Source: Amycolatopsis pretoriensis (GTDB taxonomy: Bacteria; Actinomycetota; Actinomycetes; Mycobacteriales; Pseudonocardiaceae). From it: 64,000 nt of DNA. This document shows, piece after piece, positions 59,876-64,000 of the stretch. Location of the stretch: positions 620,001 to 684,000 of the forward strand of contig NZ_FNUJ01000005.1 of assembly GCF_900107925.1 (NCBI RefSeq). The letters run 5' to 3'. The translations under genes were made by a program, and so were the position numbers. Positions within the stretch are counted from its first letter, which is position 1; each line of letters starts with the position of its first letter. Below the pieces are notes generated by a model, which saw only the letters and a list, made by a program, of their open reading frames with translations, did no database searches and was not told where the DNA came from.

Positions 59876-60150
59876 GCGAGCCCACCACCGAGACGCCGGC
59901 CCGGAACGACCGCAAGGTCCGCGAGGGCTACGTGGTCTCGGACAAGATGAACAAGACGATCGTGGTCGAGCTCGAGGACCGCAAGAAGCACCCCCGTTAC
60001 TCGAAGGTTCTCCGGAGCACCACCAAGGTCAAGGTGCACGACGAGAACAACGAGGCGGGCGTGGGCGACCGGGTCACCCTGATGGAGACCCGCCCGCTGT
60101 CGGCGACGAAGCGGTGGCGCCTGGTGCAGATCGTGGAGAAGGCCAAGTAA
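59872..60150 (+). CDS. rpsQ: 30S ribosomal protein S17
   Basis: This 92-residue OB-fold protein has REGYVVSDKMNKTIVVELED and VKVHDENNEAGVGDRVTLME. The C-terminus ends WRLVQIVEKAK. It is followed by a 78-base gap before rplN. Confidence 0.97.
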   Translation: MSEPTTETPARNDRKVREGYVVSDKMNKTIVVELEDRKKHPRYSKVLRSTTKVKVHDENNEAGVGDRVTLMETRPLSATKRWRLVQIVEKAK

Positions 60151-60228
60151 GCAGGGCTCTTTCGAGAGTTCTTAGTTCCGCAAGGCTCGCTCGTCGGGCG
60201 AGAACCGGCGCGACATACAGGAGTTGAC

Positions 60229-60597
60229 GTGATCCAGCAGGAGTCGCGGCTTCGGGTAGCCGACAACACGGGTGCGAAGGAAATCCTCTGCATCCGCGTT
60301 CTCGGTGGTTCCGGGCGGCGCTACGCCGGCATCGGCGACATCATCGTCGCCACCGTGAAGGACGCCATCCCGGCCGCCGGGGTGAAGAAGGGCGACGTCG
60401 TCAAGGCCGTCATCGTCCGCACGGTCAAGGAGCGTCGTCGTCCGGACGGTTCCTACATCCGGTTCGACGAAAACGCCGCCGTGCTCATCAAGAACGACAA
60501 CGAGCCCCGGGGCACCCGCATCTTCGGCCCGGTGGGCCGCGAGCTGCGCGACCGAAAGTTCATGAAGATCATTTCGCTCGCGCCGGAGGTGCTGTGA
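60229..60597 (+). CDS. rplN: 50S ribosomal protein L14
   Basis: This 122-residue protein begins IQQESRLRVADNTGAKEILC and has RPDGSYIRFDENAAVLIKND. It starts at GTG 60229 after CAGGAG. It opens the spc-type section and its stop overlaps rplX. Confidence 0.98.
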   Translation: MIQQESRLRVADNTGAKEILCIRVLGGSGRRYAGIGDIIVATVKDAIPAAGVKKGDVVKAVIVRTVKERRRPDGSYIRFDENAAVLIKNDNEPRGTRIFGPVGRELRDRKFMKIISLAPEVL

Positions 60598-60911
60598 TGA
60601 AGGTGAAGAAGGGCGACACGGTCGTCGTCATCGCCGGCAAGGACAAGGGCGCCAAGGGCAAGGTCATCCAGGCTTACCCGGAGCGCGACCGCGTGCTGGT
60701 CGAGGGCGTGAACCGGATCAAGAAGCACACGCGGATCACCCAGACCCAGCGCGGCGCGCAGTCCGGTGGCATCGTCACGCAGGAGGCGCCCATCCACGTC
60801 TCGAACGTGATGGTCGTCGACTCGGACGGCAAGCCGTCCCGGGTGGGTTACCGCATCGGCGAGGACGGCAAGAAGGTCCGGATCTCGCGCCGGAACGGTA
60901 AGGACATCTGA
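60597..60911 (+). CDS. rplX: 50S ribosomal protein L24
   Basis: This 104-residue KOW protein begins MKVKKGDTVVVIAGKDKGAK. I chose ATG 60597 because GGAGGT ends six bases before it. A GTG three bases upstream is too close. The ATG shares a base with the rplN stop. Confidence 0.97.
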   Translation: MKVKKGDTVVVIAGKDKGAKGKVIQAYPERDRVLVEGVNRIKKHTRITQTQRGAQSGGIVTQEAPIHVSNVMVVDSDGKPSRVGYRIGEDGKKVRISRRNGKDI

Positions 60912-61474
60912 TGACCACCGCAGAGAAGGTCGCGCCGCGCCTCAAGGTGCGCTACCGCGAAGAGATCAAGGGCCAGCTGCAGGCGGAGTTCTCCTTCGCC
61001 AACGTCCACCAGATCCCGGGCGTGGTGAAGGTCGTCGTGAACATGGGTGTCGGTGACGCCGCCCGTGACAGCAAGCTGATCGAGGGCGCGGTCAGGGACC
61101 TCGCCCTGATCACGGGTCAGAAGCCCGAGGTCCGGAAGGCCCGCAAGTCCATCGCGCAGTTCAAGCTGCGCGAGGGTCAGCCGATCGGCGCGCGCGTCAC
61201 GCTGCGCGGCGACCGGATGTGGGAGTTCCTCGACCGGCTGCTGACCATCGCGCTGCCGCGTATCCGCGACTTCCGCGGGCTTTCGCCGAAGCAGTTCGAC
61301 GGCCACGGCAACTACACGTTCGGTCTCAACGAGCAGTCGATGTTCCACGAGATCGACCCCGACGCCATCGACCGCCCGCGCGGCATGGACGTCACCGTCG
61401 TCACGACCGCTACGAACGACGACGAGGGCCGGGCGCTGCTGCGCAAGCTCGGCTTCCCGTTCAAGGAGAACTGA
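60911..61474 (+). CDS. rplE: 50S ribosomal protein L5
   Basis: This 187-residue 5S rRNA-binding protein has VVKVVVNMGVGDAARDSKLI, RGMDVTVVTTATNDDEGRAL and ends GFPFKEN. Its ATG shares a base with the rplX stop. Confidence 0.98.
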   Translation: MTTAEKVAPRLKVRYREEIKGQLQAEFSFANVHQIPGVVKVVVNMGVGDAARDSKLIEGAVRDLALITGQKPEVRKARKSIAQFKLREGQPIGARVTLRGDRMWEFLDRLLTIALPRIRDFRGLSPKQFDGHGNYTFGLNEQSMFHEIDPDAIDRPRGMDVTVVTTATNDDEGRALLRKLGFPFKEN

Positions 61475-61478
61475 GCCG

Positions 61479-61664
61479 ATGGCCAAGAAAGCACTGGTCC
61501 ACAAGGCCGCGAAGAAGCCGAAGTTCGCCGTGCGCGCCTACACCCGCTGCCAGCGGTGCGGCCGCCCGCACGCCGTGTTCCGCAAGTTCGGGCTCTGCCG
61601 GATCTGCCTTCGCGAGATGGCACACGCGGGCGAGCTGCCCGGCGTCCGCAAGTCCAGCTGGTAA
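61479..61664 (+). CDS. rpsN: 30S ribosomal protein S14, zinc-binding type
   Basis: This is the short 61-residue S14 form. CQRCG and CRICL supply a four-Cys zinc site (~24-43), unlike the ~100-residue zinc-free paralogue. It ends MAHAGELPGVRKSSW. It is four bases after rplE. Confidence 0.98.
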   Translation: MAKKALVHKAAKKPKFAVRAYTRCQRCGRPHAVFRKFGLCRICLREMAHAGELPGVRKSSW

Positions 61665-61755
61665 GAGCTTCTTTTTAACTCCCACTTCGCCACAGGCCCT
61701 GCCGCCCGTGTACCGGGCGGCGGGGAACCAGGGCGAGAAAGGTTGACAGGTCACC

Positions 61756-62154
61756 ATGACGATGACCGACCCCATCGCAGACTTCTTGACGCGTCTGCGC
61801 AACGCGAACTCGGCGTACCACGACGAGGTCAAGCTCCCGCACTCGAAGCTCAAGGCGAACATCGCCGAGATCCTCAAGCGCGAGGGCTACATCGCGGGTT
61901 ACCACGACGAGCCGGGCGAGAAGCACAAGAACCTGGTCGTCGAGCTCAAGTACGGCCCCAACCGTGAGCGGAGCATCGCCGGCCTGCGGCGCGTCTCCAA
62001 GCCCGGTCTGCGGGTCTACGCAAAATCGACCGAACTGCCGTCCGTTCTCGGTGGGCTGGGCATCGCGATCATCTCGACGTCCGGTGGCCTGCAGACGGAC
62101 CGTCAGGCCAAGCGCAACAGCGTGGGCGGCGAAGTCCTCGCCTACGTCTGGTAA
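61756..62154 (+). CDS. rpsH: 30S ribosomal protein S8
   Basis: This 132-residue protein begins TMTDPIADFLTRLRNANSAY and ends with SVGGEVLAYVW, as in the family. ATG 61756 is preferred because AGGT lies five bases upstream; ATG 61762 is possible. S8 regulates the spc operon in E. coli, but I did not look for its site in detail here. Confidence 0.97.
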   Translation: MTMTDPIADFLTRLRNANSAYHDEVKLPHSKLKANIAEILKREGYIAGYHDEPGEKHKNLVVELKYGPNRERSIAGLRRVSKPGLRVYAKSTELPSVLGGLGIAIISTSGGLQTDRQAKRNSVGGEVLAYVW

Positions 62155-62170
62155 GGAAGGGGGCACAGAC

Positions 62171-62710
62171 ATGTCACGCATCGGAAAGCTGCCGGTCGCC
62201 GTCCCCTCCGGGGTCGAGGTGACCATCAACGGTCAGCACATCAGCGTCAAGGGCCCCAAGGGGACCCTGGAGCACACCATCGCCGAGCCGATTTCGGTCG
62301 AGCGCGACGACGACGGCACCCTGCTGGTCAAGCGCCCGGACGACGAGCGCACCAGCAAGGCTCTGCACGGCCTCACCCGCACCCTGGTGAACAACCTGGT
62401 CGTGGGTGTGACCTCGGGCTACGAGAAGAAGCTCGAGATCCACGGTGTCGGTTACCGCGTGCAGGCCAAGGGCTCGGACCTCGAGTTCGCCCTCGGCTAC
62501 TCGCACCCGGTGAAGATCGAGGCCCCGGAAGGCATCACCTTCAAGGTGGAGAGCCCGACCCGGTTCTCGGTCTCCGGTATCGACAAGCAGAAGGTCGGCC
62601 AGATCTCGGCGGTCATCCGCCGGCTGCGGCGCCCGGACCCGTACAAGGGCAAGGGCCTGCGGTACGAGGGCGAGAAGATCCGCCGCAAGGTCGGAAAGAC
62701 GGGTAAGTGA
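62171..62710 (+). CDS. rplF: 50S ribosomal protein L6
   Basis: This 179-residue protein begins MSRIGKLPVAVPSGVEVTIN and has the family motif RRPDPYKGKGLRYEGEKIRR near the end. I chose ATG 62171, which has AAGGGGG upstream; the open frame upstream overlaps rpsH and is not used. Confidence 0.98.
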   Translation: MSRIGKLPVAVPSGVEVTINGQHISVKGPKGTLEHTIAEPISVERDDDGTLLVKRPDDERTSKALHGLTRTLVNNLVVGVTSGYEKKLEIHGVGYRVQAKGSDLEFALGYSHPVKIEAPEGITFKVESPTRFSVSGIDKQKVGQISAVIRRLRRPDPYKGKGLRYEGEKIRRKVGKTGK

Positions 62711-62712
62711 TC

Positions 62713-63111
62713 ATGAGCGACACGACTACGAAGCGCAAGCCGGTGGGCAAGGACATCTCGACCCGCCGCCGCGTCGCGAAGGCCCGTCGGCACTTCCGCC
62801 TCCGCAAGAAGGTCTCGGGCACGGACCAGCGTCCGCGTCTGGTCGTCAAGCGGTCCTCGCGGCACATCGCCGTGCAGGTCATCGACGACCTGGCCGGCCA
62901 CACGCTGGCCTCGGCGTCCACCCTCGAGGCGGACGTCCGGGCGCTCGACGGCGACAAGAAGGCCAAGGCCGCCAAGGTCGGGGAACTCGTCGCCGCGCGT
63001 GCCAAGAACGCCGGGATCTCGGCTGTGGTGTTCGACCGTGGCGGCAACGCCTACCACGGCCGCATCGCCGCGCTCGCCGACGCCGCCCGCGAGGCGGGGT
63101 TGGAGTTCTGA
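62713..63111 (+). CDS. rplR: 50S ribosomal protein L18
   Basis: This ~132-residue 5S rRNA-binding protein has RRHFRLRKKVSGTDQRPRLV and FDRGGNAYHGRIAALADAAR. The start could be ATG 62713 or GTG 62707, which overlaps the rplF stop as GTGA; I prefer the ATG, but the evidence is not decisive. Confidence 0.96.
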   Translation: MSDTTTKRKPVGKDISTRRRVAKARRHFRLRKKVSGTDQRPRLVVKRSSRHIAVQVIDDLAGHTLASASTLEADVRALDGDKKAKAAKVGELVAARAKNAGISAVVFDRGGNAYHGRIAALADAAREAGLEF

Positions 63112-63145
63112 CGATGCAGAAGCTTGTTAACGGAAGGAAAGCCTG

Positions 63146-63790
63146 ATGCCGGGACGTACACGGCAATTCGGCGGCGGCCAGGGTGGACCCGGCGGGCAGG
63201 GCGGCAACGACCGCGGTGACCGTCGCGACCGCCGTGACCGGCGCGACAGCGGTCGTGGCGGGGCGGCCCAGGACAAGACCCCGCACCTCGAGAAGGTCGT
63301 GACGATCAACCGCGTCGCCAAGGTCGTCAAGGGTGGTCGTCGCTTCAGCTTCACCGCCCTGGTGGTCGTCGGTGACGGCGACGGTCAGGTCGGCGTCGGC
63401 TACGGCAAGGCCAAGGAAGTTCCCGCGGCCATCGCCAAGGGCGTCGAGGAAGCGAAGAAGAACTTCTTCCGCGTTCCCCGCGTCGGCGGCACCATCCCCC
63501 ACCCGATCACGGGTGAGGAGGCCGCCGGTGTCGTGCTGCTCCGTCCGGCGTCCGCCGGTACCGGCGTCATCGCCGGTGGCCCGGTGCGCGCGGTGCTGGA
63601 GTGCGCGGGCGTCCACGACGTGCTGTCGAAGTCGCTCGGCTCCGACAACGCGATCAACATCGTGCACGCGACCGTGGCGGCCCTGAAGGGCCTGCAGCGT
63701 CCCGAAGAGGTCGCGGCCCGCCGCGGTCTCCCGCTCGAGGACGTCGCGCCGGCCCGGATGCTGCGCCAGCGCGCGGGCCAGGGGGTCTGA
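63146..63790 (+). CDS. rpsE: 30S ribosomal protein S5
   Basis: This 214-residue protein has a Gly/Arg/Asp-rich N-terminal extension (~1-45) ahead of the canonical LEKVVTINRVAKVVKGGRRF. The spectinomycin-region KGGRRFSFTALVVVGDG is wild-type in form. It starts at ATG 63146 after GGAAGGA. Confidence 0.97.
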   Translation: MPGRTRQFGGGQGGPGGQGGNDRGDRRDRRDRRDSGRGGAAQDKTPHLEKVVTINRVAKVVKGGRRFSFTALVVVGDGDGQVGVGYGKAKEVPAAIAKGVEEAKKNFFRVPRVGGTIPHPITGEEAAGVVLLRPASAGTGVIAGGPVRAVLECAGVHDVLSKSLGSDNAINIVHATVAALKGLQRPEEVAARRGLPLEDVAPARMLRQRAGQGV

Positions 63791-63791
63791 C

Positions 63792-63977
63792 ATGGCTCAG
63801 CTCAAGGTCACCCAGGTCAAGAGCAAGATCGGCACGAAGCACGCTCACCGCGAGTCGCTGCGCACCCTCGGGCTGCGCAAGATCCGCCAGAGCGTCGTGC
63901 GTGAAGACACCCCCCAGGTGCGCGGCCTGATCCACACCGTCCGCCACCTGGTGGAGGTCGAGGAGGTCAAGGCATGA
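63792..63977 (+). CDS. rpmD: 50S ribosomal protein L30
   Basis: This 61-residue protein has LKVTQVKSKIGTKHAHRESL and RTLGLRKIRQSVVREDTPQV. It begins one base after the rpsE stop. Its own stop overlaps the rplO start as ATGA. Confidence 0.98.
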   Translation: MAQLKVTQVKSKIGTKHAHRESLRTLGLRKIRQSVVREDTPQVRGLIHTVRHLVEVEEVKA

Positions 63978-64000
63978 CGGCCATCAAGATCCACCACCTG
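63974..64000 (+). CDS. rplO: 50S ribosomal protein L15, 5' end only
   Basis: Only the first nine codons (MTAIKIHHL) fit before the window ends. Position after rpmD, the ATGA overlap and the match to the usual L15 N-terminus identify it. Confidence 0.85.

Overview
The window is about 64 kb of very GC-rich actinobacterial chromosome with strong G/C bias at third codon positions and many GTG and TTG starts. Gene order (tRNA-Thr, tRNA-Met, rpmG, hadAB, tRNA-Trp, secE, nusG, rplKA, rplJL, mkl/mce, rpoBC, rpsLG, fusA, tuf, S10/spc clusters) and the RpoB sequence fit the Pseudonocardiaceae, most likely an Amycolatopsis-like organism. This is recognition from the sequence, not a database result. No insertion sequence, prophage or CRISPR array is visible.

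Layout. 1-4400: a mixed region with a 5'-partial hypothetical gene, a codon-atypical membrane protein, an HIT protein, a YajQ protein, tRNA-Tyr, a glycerophosphodiester phosphodiesterase and a DUF4231 membrane protein. 4600-5300: a SAM methyltransferase broken by a frameshift or deletion. 5360-12600: lon (with an HspR/HAIR-like operator), a DUF574-type methyltransferase, a GNAT enzyme and a large membrane EAL/degenerate-GGDEF protein. 12690-19140: tRNAs, rpmG, hadA-hadB, a secreted SGNH hydrolase, a flavin/F420-type oxidoreductase, tRNA-Trp, secE-nusG and rplK-rplA. 19200-22150: an alpha/beta hydrolase, a membrane-anchored protein, and rplJ-rplL behind a long structured leader. 22547-33976: a complete Mce lipid-import operon (MceG/Mkl ATPase, two YrbE permeases, MceA-F, two Mce-associated proteins), almost all joined by stop/start overlaps. 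34634-42135: rpoB and rpoC. 42190-49430: an accessory stretch holding a secreted VanX-like dipeptidase, a divergent Lrp regulator/MFS exporter pair, a zinc-ribbon protein, a GNAT enzyme, small membrane proteins, an orphan type VII secretion-style cassette (YbaB, EspC-like, WXG-like, membrane protein) and a short unassigned gene. 50041-64000: rpsL, rpsG, fusA, tuf, then the S10/spc ribosomal operon from rpsJ into the first codons of rplO.

The core genes form the transcription and translation machinery: RNA polymerase, NusG, SecE, two elongation factors and 27 ribosomal proteins counting partial rplO. The Mce operon sits inside this block between rplL and rpoB. The Lrp/MFS pair and the type VII-like cassette are the main accessory units. 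The most checkable unusual points are the HAIR-like operator at lon, the frameshifted methyltransferase, the Mce insertion, the orphan T7SS cassette, a composite palindromic element upstream of rpsL, a gene remnant near 45.6 kb, and short genes (rpmG and a 51-residue gene) that length cut-offs miss.
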